A DNA stretch of 64,000 nt from UBA2336 sp049306095 (GCA_049306095.1 JBAQPU010000042.1:20481-84480); one strand, 5' to 3'; counted from the stretch's first letter, positions 19,998 to 28,609 are shown. The notes: generated by a model from the letters alone, not told the origin. Made by a program: numbers and translations.

Positions 19998-20029
19998 TTA
20001 GCTTAATCGGCCGGGTTGCAGTATTTTTG
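19998..20029 (+). promoter_or_regulatory. Candidate promoter of icmF
   Basis: TATTTTTG at 20022-20029 fits TAnnTTTG; TTAG at 19998-20001, 20 bp upstream, is a weaker match to TTTG. The start codon follows 19 bp after the -7 element. Confidence 0.5.
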
Positions 20030-20048
20030 AGGTCTAAATTCAATTTTC

Positions 20049-23000
20049 ATGAGTACGGATGTTGCCAGCGCGAAAAAGAAACAGGAAGCCCCCAACCTTG
20101 CGGGCCACAAAGCACCGGAACCTTACAAACCCAAGAACAAAGTACGGATTGTAACGGCTGCCAGCTTGTTCGATGGCCACGATGCCGCTATCAATATCAT
20201 GCGCAGAATTATTCAATCGACCGGTGTTGAAGTGATTCACCTGGGGCACGATCGCAGCGTGGAAGAAGTGGTGAACACTGCCATCCAGGAAGACGCGCAA
20301 GCCATTGCCATGACCAGCTACCAGGGCGGGCATAACGAGTACTTCAAATACATGTATGACTTGTTACAGGAAAAAGGTGCTGGCCACATTAAAATTTTTG
20401 GCGGTGGCGGTGGCGTAATCCTTCCGGAAGAAATAAAAGAACTGATGGCGTACGGTATCACCAAGATTTACTCACCTGATGATGGCCGCGCGTTGGGTTT
20501 GCAGGGTATGATTAATGATCTGGTTGAGCGTAGTGATTTTCCAACGGGAAAAACAATCAGCAATAGGCAATTGACAGTTGACAATTATCTGGGTATTGCC
20601 CAGACCATATCGGCTGCCGAAAATTATTTCGAAGAACATAAAGAAACATTCGAGAGCATCAGAAAAAAAGCTGAATCATCAACAGCCCCTGTGTTGGGAA
20701 TTACCGGAACAGGTGGTGCGGGTAAATCATCGATGGTGGATGAAATCGTGAGAAGGTTCCTCATCGACTTCAAAGACAAAAAACTGGGGATCATTTCTGT
20801 CGACCCCTCCAAAAGAAAAACAGGAGGCGCTTTGTTGGGTGACCGCATTCGCATGAACGCCATTAATAATACTCGCGTGTTCATGCGTTCGCTGGCAACC
20901 CGTCAATCCAACCTGGCTTTGTCGGCTTACGTGAAAGAGGCCATCCAGGTATTGAAAGCGGCAGGATTTGATCTGATCATTCTCGAAACTTCTGGTATCG
21001 GGCAAAGCGACACAGAGATTCTCGATCACAGCGATGTCGCCATGTATGTAATGACTCCTGAATATGGTGCCGCTACGCAGCTCGAAAAAATCGACATGCT
21101 TGATTTCGCTGACATCATTGCGTTGAACAAGTTCGACAAACGTGGCGGGTTAGATGCTTTGCGCGATGTAAAGAAACAATATCAGCGCAACCATCAACTG
21201 TGGACAAAAAAGCCGGAAGATATGCCGGTGTACGGCACCATTGCCTCTCAATTTAACGACCCGGGCACGAATCAACTTTACAAGCATGTGATTGATAAGA
21301 TTGTAGAGAAGACTGGCGCTAACCTAAAATCTTCCTTTGAGATCACCCGGGAGATGTCGGAGAAAGTATTTGTGATCCCTGCCAACCGCACACGGTACCT
21401 GAGTGAAATATCGGAGAATAATCGCGGCTACGATACTTGGGTAAACGAGCAGGCCGAAGTTGCAGAGAAACTCTATGCGATTAATAAGACAATTAAAACA
21501 TTGACCGTCATTCCGAGCGGCAGCGAGGAATCCCCTAATCGAAAGGGGGATTCTTCGGTCGCTGCGCTCCCTCAGAATGACGATCTAATAAAAGTCCTTC
21601 AGGCGGAATTTGATCGTGCGAAACTGAACCTCGATCCTAAAAACTGGAAGTTGATTGAAACCTGGTCAGAAAAAGTAAAGCAATACAAGGAACCGCTGTT
21701 CAAATTCAAGGTACGCGATAAGGAAATTGCCATTCAAACACATTCTGAATCGCTTTCACATACCCAGGTCCCAAAAGTTGCGCTGCCGAAATATTCCGGC
21801 TGGGGCGATTTACTGAAGTGGATGCTACAGGAAAATGTGCCCGGTGAATTTCCCTACACATCCGGAATCTATCCTTTTAAACGCGAAGGCGAAGACCCTA
21901 CGCGCATGTTTGCCGGTGAAGGCGGCCCTGAAAGAACGAACAGAAGATTCCATTATGTGAGTTTGGCCATGCCGGCCAAGCGTTTATCCACCGCGTTTGA
22001 TTCGGTGACGCTGTATGGAAACGATCCGGATTACCGACCGGATATTTATGGCAAGATTGGTAACTCCGGTGTAAGCATTTGTTGTTTAGATGATGCCAAG
22101 AAATTATACAGCGGCTTTAACCTCGCTGATCCCAAAACTTCGGTGTCCATGACCATCAACGGTCCTGCCCCGATGTTGCTGGGATATTTCATGAATGCCG
22201 CCATTGATCAGCAGTGCGAATTGTACATCAAGGAGAACGGACTCGAGGAAGAGGTAAAGGCGAAGATTTCGAACATCTATAAAGGAAAGGAGAATGAAAG
22301 ACCTGCTTACCAGGGGCCGCTTCCAAAAGGCAATGATGGCCTCGGTTTAATGTTGCTGGGGGTAACGGGCGATCAGGTTCTGCCAAAAGATGTGTATGAT
22401 AAAATTAAGACCGAAACACTTTCGCAGGTTCGCGGTACGGTTCAGGCTGACATCCTGAAAGAAGACCAGGCACAAAACACCTGTATTTTCTCAACAGAAT
22501 TCGCGTTGCGTTTGATGGGCGATGTGCAGCAATATTTTATCGACAAGAATGTTCGAAATTTCTATTCGGTATCCATTTCAGGTTACCACATCGCGGAAGC
22601 GGGTGCTAACCCCATCACACAATTAGCCTTTACCCTGGCAAACGGCTTTACGTACGTGGAATACTACCTGAGCCGCGGAATGGATATCAACGAGTTCGCG
22701 CCTAACCTGTCGTTCTTCTTCTCGAATGGTATCGATCCTGAATATTCAGTGATCGGTCGCGTGGCAAGAAGATTGTGGGCTAAAGCATTAAAAAATAAAT
22801 ATGGCGCGAATGCCCGCAGCCAGATGTTGAAGTATCACATTCAAACATCCGGCCGATCCTTACACGCGCAGGAAATCGACTTTAATGACATTCGCACCAC
22901 CCTACAGGCTTTGTACGCGATTTATGATAATTGTAATTCGCTGCATACCAATGCCTACGATGAGGCCATTACCACCCCTACCGAAGAAAGCGTGCGCAGG

Positions 23001-23531
23001 GCGATGGCGATCCAACTCATTATTAATAAAGAGTTGGGATTAGCGAAAAATGAAAACCCGTTGCAAGGTTCATTTATTATTGAAGAACTTACCGATCTGG
23101 TAGAAGAAGCCGTGCTTACTGAATTCGATAAAATTACCGAACGCGGTGGCGTGCTGGGCGCCATGGAAACCATGTACCAACGAGGTAAAATCCAGGAAGA
23201 AAGCTTGTACTACGAAACGCTGAAACATACAGGCGAATACCCGATCATTGGGGTGAATACATTCCTGAGTTCAAAAGGTTCTCCTACCGTAATTCCGCAG
23301 GAAGTGATCCGGGCAACCACCGAAGAAAAAGAATACCAGATCAAGATGTTGAGAAGCCTGCACCAATTCCAGGGAAGCAAAGCATCCGAAAAAATTGAAC
23401 TGGCGCAGCAAGCCGCTATTCAAAATCACAACATTTTCGAAGAACTGATGGAGGCGTGTAAAGTGTGCTCCCTCGGACAGATTACGAAGGCGCTGTTTGA
23501 AGTGGGTGGACAGTATCGGAGGAATATGTGA
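20049..23531 (+). CDS. icmF: Fused isobutyryl-CoA mutase IcmF
   Basis: 1160 residues with three parts. Residues about 30-165: cobalamin-binding domain with the lower-ligand motif DGHDAA (His44). About 200-420: MeaI-type G-protein chaperone with Walker A TGTGGAGKSS and base-recognition motif NKFD. About 560-1160: the acyl-CoA mutase TIM barrel (GGPERTNRRFHYVS, SGYHIAEAGANP). It interconverts isobutyryl-CoA and n-butyryl-CoA using adenosylcobalamin; the G-domain loads cofactor. The linker between G-domain and mutase (about residues 487-512) contains VIPSGSEESPNRKGDSS, encoded by an inserted palindromic repeat. Other heptamer-like DNA (20568-20590) codes for SNRQLTVDNYLG between B12 and G domains. 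Confidence 0.95.
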   Translation: MSTDVASAKKKQEAPNLAGHKAPEPYKPKNKVRIVTAASLFDGHDAAINIMRRIIQSTGVEVIHLGHDRSVEEVVNTAIQEDAQAIAMTSYQGGHNEYFKYMYDLLQEKGAGHIKIFGGGGGVILPEEIKELMAYGITKIYSPDDGRALGLQGMINDLVERSDFPTGKTISNRQLTVDNYLGIAQTISAAENYFEEHKETFESIRKKAESSTAPVLGITGTGGAGKSSMVDEIVRRFLIDFKDKKLGIISVDPSKRKTGGALLGDRIRMNAINNTRVFMRSLATRQSNLALSAYVKEAIQVLKAAGFDLIILETSGIGQSDTEILDHSDVAMYVMTPEYGAATQLEKIDMLDFADIIALNKFDKRGGLDALRDVKKQYQRNHQLWTKKPEDMPVYGTIASQFNDPGTNQLYKHVIDKIVEKTGANLKSSFEITREMSEKVFVIPANRTRYLSEISENNRGYDTWVNEQAEVAEKLYAINKTIKTLTVIPSGSEESPNRKGDSSVAALPQNDDLIKVLQAEFDRAKLNLDPKNWKLIETWSEKVKQYKEPLFKFKVRDKEIAIQTHSESLSHTQVPKVALPKYSGWGDLLKWMLQENVPGEFPYTSGIYPFKREGEDPTRMFAGEGGPERTNRRFHYVSLAMPAKRLSTAFDSVTLYGNDPDYRPDIYGKIGNSGVSICCLDDAKKLYSGFNLADPKTSVSMTINGPAPMLLGYFMNAAIDQQCELYIKENGLEEEVKAKISNIYKGKENERPAYQGPLPKGNDGLGLMLLGVTGDQVLPKDVYDKIKTETLSQVRGTVQADILKEDQAQNTCIFSTEFALRLMGDVQQYFIDKNVRNFYSVSISGYHIAEAGANPITQLAFTLANGFTYVEYYLSRGMDINEFAPNLSFFFSNGIDPEYSVIGRVARRLWAKALKNKYGANARSQMLKYHIQTSGRSLHAQEIDFNDIRTTLQALYAIYDNCNSLHTNAYDEAITTPTEESVRRAMAIQLIINKELGLAKNENPLQGSFIIEELTDLVEEAVLTEFDKITERGGVLGAMETMYQRGKIQEESLYYETLKHTGEYPIIGVNTFLSSKGSPTVIPQEVIRATTEEKEYQIKMLRSLHQFQGSKASEKIELAQQAAIQNHNIFEELMEACKVCSLGQITKALFEVGGQYRRNM
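20568..20590. repeat. Period-7 repeat inside icmF
   Basis: AATTGAC AGTTGAC AATTATC, three heptamers in a row, lie in the linker between the B12 and G-protein domains. Short, so chance is possible; listed because the same period recurs at other places. Confidence 0.35.
21506..21582. repeat. Palindromic REP-like element inside icmF
   Basis: About 77 bp. Outer arms CGTCATTC / GAATGACG, inner arms AGCGGCAGCGAGGAATCCCC against GGGGATTCTTCGGTCGCTGCGCT, so the whole element can fold into a long interrupted hairpin. The CGTCATTCxGAGC...CAGAATGACG form is an interspersed repeat. It is read through in frame and adds about 26 residues to the linker before the mutase domain. Confidence 0.8.
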
Positions 23532-23564
23532 TGATGCTATACATCTGTTTTCTTATCAGATTTA

Positions 23565-24593
23565 CTACTTCAATTTTTCCTGAAGAATTATATCAACCTT
23601 TTCCAATGGTTGATTCACGCATGTGATGTATCCTTTTTCATCTATTAGATAACTGAAGGGAATTGCCTGAATTCCAAGTTCATTTAATATCTTCTTCTCT
23701 GGGTCAATTAAGTTCTCCCAAGTCAAATTATCCTTCTCAATCGCTTTTCGCCAGGCATTCGTGTCCTTATCAATTGAGAGGCTGATCACCGTGAAGTTTT
23801 TGCTTTGATACTTCTTTAAAAGGTCAATCAAAGCAGGGTGCTTTTCACGGCAGGGGGCACACCAAGAAGCCCAAAAATCAACAAAAATTACTTTACCCGA
23901 ATATTTGGGAGAAGTAACAATTACATTGTTGTTGTTAATCAGTTCAAAAGCAACAAACTGCTGACCTGTTCCATATTTGTTCATGTTGCGGAGGCCAGCC
24001 TTTACAAAGGCAATGTCTTCCATTCGCATTGCGGTTGTATCTAACAACGTATATAACTGAATAAATTCTTCGTATGTAAAAACTGGATTGTTCACAGCAA
24101 GATCACCTAATATCCAACCATTTACAGGCTGCTTAGGATCACTGGTAAACATGAGTTTTAGTTGTTGAAAACGAAGGGTATTGAAATTTTCTTTGTCTCT
24201 GTTAGCATTACAGAACGCTCTGTAATCATCAAGCAGTTGTTGTGAGTATGATCCTTTGATGCTGGTGATACGATAAAGATGTATGGTTTGGTTATCTTTG
24301 ATAGTTGTCGAGTATTTGCCATCCACAACTATCCGGCTATTCTCTAAATAAACCCAAGCAACATTTGCAGGAGGTTCAAGGTTCAGCCATGCCCGGATGG
24401 GCTTATCAACGTTACCATTAAATTCAAACGTATTATTTTTTACCAAAACACTGTCCTTTGTGTTTGAATAGGACAAGTATATGTACCCATTGTAATCACC
24501 CGAAATAGTTCCTTTTATCGTATAACCTTCCCCGTCAAATAGCGATGGAACAAATCGCAGTAAAAGCAAACTAATCAGAGTTGTCTTTATCAT
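23565..24593 (-). CDS. TlpA-like thiol-disulfide oxidoreductase with DUF4369-like N-domain (cassette unit 1)
   Basis: 342 residues from ATG 24593, which begins a signal peptide (MIKTTLISLLLLRF); an upstream in-frame Met at 24617 gives a poorer N-terminus. Residues about 20-110 look like DUF4369 (YTIKGTISGDYNGYIYLSY); a helical middle follows; the C-terminal 130 residues are a thioredoxin fold with active site FWASWCAPCREKHPAL and a cis-Pro region AIPFSYLIDEKG. TlpA-type proteins reduce disulfides of envelope proteins. It is the last gene of the unit-1 operon, 34 bp after the small redoxin, and would act on the Cys-rich peptide or the other redoxin. Confidence 0.9.
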   Translation of the reverse strand: MIKTTLISLLLLRFVPSLFDGEGYTIKGTISGDYNGYIYLSYSNTKDSVLVKNNTFEFNGNVDKPIRAWLNLEPPANVAWVYLENSRIVVDGKYSTTIKDNQTIHLYRITSIKGSYSQQLLDDYRAFCNANRDKENFNTLRFQQLKLMFTSDPKQPVNGWILGDLAVNNPVFTYEEFIQLYTLLDTTAMRMEDIAFVKAGLRNMNKYGTGQQFVAFELINNNNVIVTSPKYSGKVIFVDFWASWCAPCREKHPALIDLLKKYQSKNFTVISLSIDKDTNAWRKAIEKDNLTWENLIDPEKKILNELGIQAIPFSYLIDEKGYITCVNQPLEKVDIILQEKLK

Positions 24594-24627
24594 AAAATTT
24601 GGGATACAAGTATCCATCAGCTTGTCG

Positions 24628-25044
24628 TTACAAAATAGGAGTGTATGTCTCTATACTTCTTATTTTGTTGTTCTCGAGAAAGATAATGATGGGATAGATT
24701 GAAGTCAATTGAGATTCCATAAGAATATTTCCTGTATCGACAAAACACTTGTTGTTCGCTAATACCTTATCTCCCAGTTGAAGGTGAAGAAGTTTTCTGT
24801 CTCCAACTCCTGTAAAAATAACAGTGGACTCAATAGAGTCGAATCTATTTTTTACAAAAAATGTTGCGTTTTGAATACAGCCACCGCATCCTTCTCTAGG
24901 AATAACTATAATAGATTTTGAATCGAGGATATTTGAGTTGATTTCTAAAAGCTTGGCTTCCAAAATATCGAACTGGCTCATGGGTTTGGCTATGCAACCT
25001 ACTAAAGCGAAAATAACCATAGATAAGTTATGAATTGCTTTCAT
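24628..25044 (-). CDS. Small thioredoxin-like lipoprotein with CGGC motif (unit 1)
   Basis: 138 residues. The signal sequence ends in a lipobox FALVGC. The strand SIIVIPREGCGGCIQNATFF has the layout of a thioredoxin strand followed by a C-G-G-C active site at the N-terminus of a helix, and IYPIIIFLENNKI resembles the later strands. I do not know a named family. It overlaps the stop of the propeller gene by one base, so the two are translationally coupled. A comparable small redoxin with CGSC is found in unit 4 and one with CQDC in unit 3. Confidence 0.7.
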   Translation of the reverse strand: MKAIHNLSMVIFALVGCIAKPMSQFDILEAKLLEINSNILDSKSIIVIPREGCGGCIQNATFFVKNRFDSIESTVIFTGVGDRKLLHLQLGDKVLANNKCFVDTGNILMESQLTSIYPIIIFLENNKIRSIETYTPIL

Positions 25045-26225
25045 TATTTTGAAATTGCTGTATTAAATCTAGTAAATACAATTTGCTCATCATTTATGTT
25101 GTATAAGTCTCTACGAGCAATGTAATAACCATCACGTCCAATGAAATGCATAGATAAATCATAAATTTCACTATCAAATCGCATTTCTACAAGCTTATCC
25201 AAATCCTCAGTCAAAACAGAAATGGAAAAATCTGGAATTCGATTCCCCATTTTTACACTATCAACTGGGGGTCTAATATATGTTTTCCTGAAGTACAGCT
25301 TATTATATGGGTCGTACTTGATAGTAGAAAAGTCAGAATTTGAAAAACTATAGATTTTCTGCTCTTCATTGTACTGATTTATATCATTCTGGGTACCAAA
25401 TCGTATGTCCTCCTTCATCGGTTGCATTTTATCAACGAAGGATGAAGTTACTTCACTTTTGCTTTTGATATTTCCAGCCAAATCAGCTTTATAGATAGAA
25501 CTGACTATTGGATAACTAATCACAATTTCTGTGCCATTCGAAGAAAGGCACGGGATATATTTGAAACCAGCACCCCAGAAAGCCTGAGAATAGATTTCAG
25601 GCAATGGTGTAACGTATGATGCTGTTCGGGTTGAAATATCATAGCATAATACATTCTTGTAGTTCTTGTAGTCATTCAACCGTGCGTGAAGCGTGCACGA
25701 AATGAATATTTTATTTCCCAACTTAATCAACGGTGCAGAATTTGAAGGTTCCGGGAATGCATTACCTGAATCATTTTTAAAATCAAAAACAGTAAATTTA
25801 TCCTTTACCTTACCATCTAAGTCAACAAGAAAAAGCGTTCCCATGTTTATATTGTAAATTAGGAGACTATCAAGGCTTACGAGCAAGTGTTGAACAATAT
25901 CTAATCTACCAACTCCGTTCGGGCCCTCTACTTCAAATTTAGTTTTCTTAAAAATTGCTTGTGAAGTAAGTTTGAATATGTTGATAGAATTATCAACCGA
26001 ATTAAGAAATGAATAATACTCTATAGAATCAATCAAAGCATAGTTGACCGATCCGGATTTAAAAGTTGATTTTTCATCCAAGTCAAATGTGACTGCCCCT
26101 GACTCTTTTAGATGGTACTTGACATCAGATTTCGAAGAACTATGATGATCATTTTCTATGCGATTTTCATTTTGTGAGCATCCATAATATAACAATGTTG
26201 AAACAAAAAAGAATATTCCTCTCAT
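25044..26225 (-). CDS. DUF4221-like beta-propeller lipoprotein (unit 1)
   Basis: 393 residues from ATG 26225, chosen because a lipobox (LLYYGC) follows directly; the upstream extension in frame has no signal sequence. Repeated blade-like strands include EGPNGVGRLDIVQHLLVSLDSLLIYNINMGTLFLVDLDG and IVISYPIVSSIYKADLAG. This fits the DUF4221 family of Bacteroidota lipoproteins, close in layout to the propeller of unit 2 (26832-28025). Function unknown; it should sit on the periplasmic or outer face of a membrane. Preceded by a hairpin that may attenuate its transcription. Confidence 0.75.
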   Translation of the reverse strand: MRGIFFFVSTLLYYGCSQNENRIENDHHSSSKSDVKYHLKESGAVTFDLDEKSTFKSGSVNYALIDSIEYYSFLNSVDNSINIFKLTSQAIFKKTKFEVEGPNGVGRLDIVQHLLVSLDSLLIYNINMGTLFLVDLDGKVKDKFTVFDFKNDSGNAFPEPSNSAPLIKLGNKIFISCTLHARLNDYKNYKNVLCYDISTRTASYVTPLPEIYSQAFWGAGFKYIPCLSSNGTEIVISYPIVSSIYKADLAGNIKSKSEVTSSFVDKMQPMKEDIRFGTQNDINQYNEEQKIYSFSNSDFSTIKYDPYNKLYFRKTYIRPPVDSVKMGNRIPDFSISVLTEDLDKLVEMRFDSEIYDLSMHFIGRDGYYIARRDLYNINDEQIVFTRFNTAISK

Positions 26226-26250
26226 ATCGATGAAGTGCAGTTTGAATGAA

Positions 26251-26284
26251 AAAATGCCATGAATACACACACCCATGACATTTT
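26251..26284 (-). terminator. Hairpin with T run between peptide and propeller (unit 1)
   Basis: On the minus strand AAAATGTCATG pairs with CATGGCATTTT (one G-U) and is followed by further T. It lies between the Cys-rich peptide stop and the propeller start, so it may be a leaky terminator that makes the peptide more abundant than the downstream proteins. Confidence 0.55.
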
Positions 26285-26295
26285 ATTGAGTGAAA

Positions 26296-26499
26296 TTACT
26301 CGACCACCCAGCCACCGGTTCCGTTACAGGCAACACCGGAGCCGGCTAGATAGCATGTGTCTCCACCTTCACCATTTTCACGACAAAAACCATTGTTGGT
26401 ACTTGAATCAGAACTAACAATACAAAACAAGGCCCGAGTACCAAACGAAGCTGTTGCCACTGTTAGCAGCAACGTGCCCACAATCAGAATTTTTTTCAT
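26296..26499 (-). CDS. Secreted Cys-rich microprotein (unit 1)
   Basis: 67 residues: a signal peptide (MKKILIVGTLLLTVATASFG) and a mature part of about 47 residues with four cysteines, rich in Gly, Asn, Ser and Thr (NENGEGGDTCYLAGSG-like composition, ending NGTGGWVVE). Cys residues are in LFC, GFC, DTC and VAC. No known domain. The size, Sec signal and gene position match the microproteins at 28028, 35638, 37831, 38058 and 38274. Sizes and the neighbouring propeller recall the NVEALA proteins of Bacteroides, but no NVEALA motif is present. Preceded by a palindrome and a conserved leader. Confidence 0.75.
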   Translation of the reverse strand: MKKILIVGTLLLTVATASFGTRALFCIVSSDSSTNNGFCRENGEGGDTCYLAGSGVACNGTGGWVVE

Positions 26500-26554
26500 T
26501 TAATTGATATCTAAATTTCTGCTCAACATCAAGCATTACCCAAAGTAATAATCC

Positions 26555-26579
26555 TTCAGTGCAATTTTATTGCACTGAA
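26555..26579. promoter_or_regulatory. Palindrome P1 upstream of the unit-1 peptide
   Basis: TTCAGTGCAAT-TTT-ATTGCACTGAA is a perfect inverted repeat 56 bp before the peptide start. The same arms recur in unit 2, and related ones (CACTGCAAT) in units 3 and 4. Downstream, TTGATGTTGAGCAGAAAT is shared with unit 3. Confidence 0.7.
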
Positions 26580-26599
26580 AAAATAAATCAAAAAATGTT

Positions 26600-26763
26600 T
26601 TACTCTTCCGCATAATAGTACCGCTTGCGGGTACGGCAATAATGAACAGGCATACCATTTGCTTTGACTGCCGTTAAATACTCGAACAACATCCTGCGTG
26701 AAATGCCAAGTTTTTTAGCTAATTCTTCAGGTGTTCCCGTTTTCTGTTTTTCAATTAATTCCA
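26600..26763 (-). pseudogene. 5'-truncated copy of the small HTH gene (unit 1)
   Basis: The minus strand encodes LIEKQKTGTPEELAKKLG, then the recognition helix ISRRMLFEYL and CRTRKRYYYAEE, differing at only a few positions from the intact protein at 28352-28555. Homology starts abruptly at about 26763, with the first 16 or so codons missing and a stop (TAG) just upstream in frame. A TTG could serve as a start, but the protein would lack its N-terminal helix. About 70 bp separate it from the end of the unit-2 propeller. Confidence 0.85.
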
Positions 26764-26831
26764 ACAACTAATTCATCCGGTTAATGTACCTGCCTAATAA
26801 GGTCAGAGTCATCTAGGAGTAACATTGAGGG

Positions 26832-28025
26832 TTAACCGGTTATCCTAAACAACCCGAATATCAACTTATCTTCAGATTGAAGCGACTTCTCATAGTCTAA
26901 AACATGGAGTCCCTTTTCATTTATAAAGAAAATATCCGCTCTGTATTTTCCCGGTAAAACAGTTTCGCTGACATGATTAAAGGTGCTATCGATTACCATA
27001 TATAAACTCGGACTGGGAAACCGTGTACTCTCTTCAATTTCTGAAGGTCGTAGATAGGCCATCCTGACAAAGTTTTCTGAAGCAGGATCTTTAGTGATAT
27101 AATGAAACTCCGGATTAGTTAAAACATACTTATCGTTTTCTTCTTTTGTTCCTATTCCTCCCCTTTCCCGAAGGCTTTTGTGAGGATTCATGGGGTTGAT
27201 TTCAGGAATAAGATTTGAAGGAATATGCAATTTTTTCAGTCCTTGACCTCTCTTTAAATAAATTGTTTTATCAATTGGCGAAGCAAAAAGCAGAAAGTCC
27301 CCCTTCATATCAAAATAAAAAGCGTTCGTATATTTCCACGAATACGTTGTCCAATAACCAGCATTGTAGCGACTGGAAAAAAAACCTTCGAACGTTTTTT
27401 CACCTGTCATAATGTTAACGGTTAGCACTGCCGGCATTTTTGTAAAATCAAAATCAAAAACTGACGGGTCATTCATGGTCAGCGGCAGTCGCACAAATTT
27501 TCCTGATTTTTGCATAGGCCACAACGAAGAAACCTGAGGACGGGTGGAGTGACTTTCATTGTCTGTATCGTTTTTCCATTCATACTTTTTCAAAACCACC
27601 CCATCTGCATTCAATACAAAAAGGCATCTCTGCCATTCGTTATAAATAAAAGTAGAGTCCATGGTAATAGTCAGGTGTCCAAGCGATGGGTCAATCGGGC
27701 CAATTCCATTCGGGCCGTCTTGCTGCAGAATAATTTTCTTTATAAGCCGCTTGTCCTCATAGTCGTAAATGCAAATACTTTCGCTTGGTGCATGAAGAAA
27801 ACTAACTGCATCCCTTCCCTGAAATTTAAAACTATTGATGGATAACATTGACAAGTTTAACGTGCTGTCAATCTCAAATTCAACATCGATAATATACTGT
27901 AAGACTGCTTTATCTTCAGATTTCGCTGTTATCTCTGTAACATTTTCATTGTCATCACCTTTCTCATTTTTCTGATGGCAGCCAATGGCTGCCATCAGAA
28001 AAATGCATACCAAAAACTTGTTCAT
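26832..28025 (-). CDS. DUF4221-like beta-propeller lipoprotein (unit 2)
   Basis: 397 residues from ATG 28025, two bases after the peptide stop. Lipobox AAIGC ends the signal sequence. Shares with the unit-1 propeller the block GPNGIGPIDPSLGHLTI followed by a DSTFIYN strand and LFVLNADG, and a late region YITKDPASENFVRMAYLRP matching unit 1 (IKYDPYNKLYFRKTYIRP). So the two are paralogues. Six blade-like strand sets fit a 6-bladed propeller. The lipobox region is encoded by a 19-bp perfect inverted repeat. Function unknown. Confidence 0.78.
   Translation of the reverse strand: MNKFLVCIFLMAAIGCHQKNEKGDDNENVTEITAKSEDKAVLQYIIDVEFEIDSTLNLSMLSINSFKFQGRDAVSFLHAPSESICIYDYEDKRLIKKIILQQDGPNGIGPIDPSLGHLTITMDSTFIYNEWQRCLFVLNADGVVLKKYEWKNDTDNESHSTRPQVSSLWPMQKSGKFVRLPLTMNDPSVFDFDFTKMPAVLTVNIMTGEKTFEGFFSSRYNAGYWTTYSWKYTNAFYFDMKGDFLLFASPIDKTIYLKRGQGLKKLHIPSNLIPEINPMNPHKSLRERGGIGTKEENDKYVLTNPEFHYITKDPASENFVRMAYLRPSEIEESTRFPSPSLYMVIDSTFNHVSETVLPGKYRADIFFINEKGLHVLDYEKSLQSEDKLIFGLFRITG
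27965..28005. repeat. Perfect 19-bp inverted repeat in the lipobox codons
   Basis: Arms 27965-27983 and 27987-28005 are exact reverse complements (core CTGATGGCAGCC / GGCTGCCATCAG) with a 3-nt loop AAT. The transcript would form a very stable hairpin just after the start codon of the unit-2 propeller, in the place where other units have a terminator-like hairpin between peptide and propeller. Confidence 0.85.
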
Positions 28026-28027
28026 TG

Positions 28028-28273
28028 CTATTGAGGCTGGATCGTTCCGTTGCAATTACAATCATCAAAAAAACCACAGGTTACGCATGAGTCCCCTGGA
28101 CTTCCAACATTTTTCTTACACGAGCCTGTATTCTTAGAAGAATCAGAGCTTGATGTACATTGGCCACCATCTGGAGGCGGTAAATAGGCCAACGATTTTT
28201 GAGCTACTCCACCGAACATCAGTAAAATAAAGATTGCTGCCATCGTAAAATTTTGTGAAATTTTCATATTCAT
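28028..28273 (-). CDS. Secreted Cys-rich microprotein (unit 2)
   Basis: 81 residues. Signal peptide ends near GGVAQKSLA, mature part begins YLPPPDGGQC. Six cysteines: QC, SC, SC, TC, DC and NC, the last in CNCNGT. Gly/Ser/Asp rich. The mature start Y-L/V right after a small residue is shared with the three unit-4 peptides. It is followed with 2 bp spacing by the propeller gene. Function unknown; secreted disulfide-rich peptide or surface protein is likely. Confidence 0.75.
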   Translation of the reverse strand: MNMKISQNFTMAAIFILLMFGGVAQKSLAYLPPPDGGQCTSSSDSSKNTGSCKKNVGSPGDSCVTCGFFDDCNCNGTIQPQ

Positions 28274-28304
28274 TTGGGTTTAATTTATTCTCAATAGTAA
28301 AGTC

Positions 28305-28331
28305 TTTCAGTGCAATTTTATTGCACTGAAA
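28305..28331. promoter_or_regulatory. Palindrome P1 upstream of the unit-2 peptide
   Basis: TTTCAGTGCAAT-TTT-ATTGCACTGAAA, a perfect 12-bp inverted repeat 32 bp before the peptide start and 20 bp after the HTH stop. The T run needed for a terminator is on the wrong side for the minus-strand transcript, so an operator or RNA-processing hairpin fits better. Confidence 0.7.
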
Positions 28332-28351
28332 AAAATAATCAAAAATTATTT

Positions 28352-28555
28352 CTAATCATCCGCATAATAGTACCGCTTGCGGGTACGGCAATATTGAACA
28401 GGCATACCATTTTCTTTGATTGCCGTTAAATACTCGAACAACATCCTGCGTGAAATGCCAAGTTTTTTAGCTAATTCTTCAGGTGTTCCCGTTTTCTGTT
28501 TTTCAATTAATTCCTGCAAATACCGCATTCGCTGGGTGTACTTGTCAAACTGCAT
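28352..28555 (-). CDS. Small HTH DNA-binding protein (unit 2)
   Basis: 67 residues, essentially one winged-helix HTH: QRMRYLQELIEKQKTG, then TPEELAKKLGISRRMLFEYL (helix-turn-helix) and a wing ending CRTRKRYYYADD. It resembles the HTH_11/DeoR N-terminal domain without any effector domain. Its closest relatives in the window are at 38534-38740 and the remnants at 26600 and 35904. It is divergent from the RND transporter gene, with a palindrome (P2) 55 bp upstream of its start, and is followed by P1 and the peptide gene. It probably regulates both directions. Confidence 0.85.
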   Translation of the reverse strand: MQFDKYTQRMRYLQELIEKQKTGTPEELAKKLGISRRMLFEYLTAIKENGMPVQYCRTRKRYYYADD

Positions 28556-28609
28556 GAGAGAGGGTTTATTACTTGCATATTACAGATTTAAAAAAACATG
28601 GTGAGAACC

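Noticed and set aside
28305..28331. P1 palindrome as a Rho-independent terminator of the HTH gene
   Set aside because: On the minus strand the T run precedes rather than follows the stem, and in units 3 and 4 the stem overlaps the HTH stop codon.
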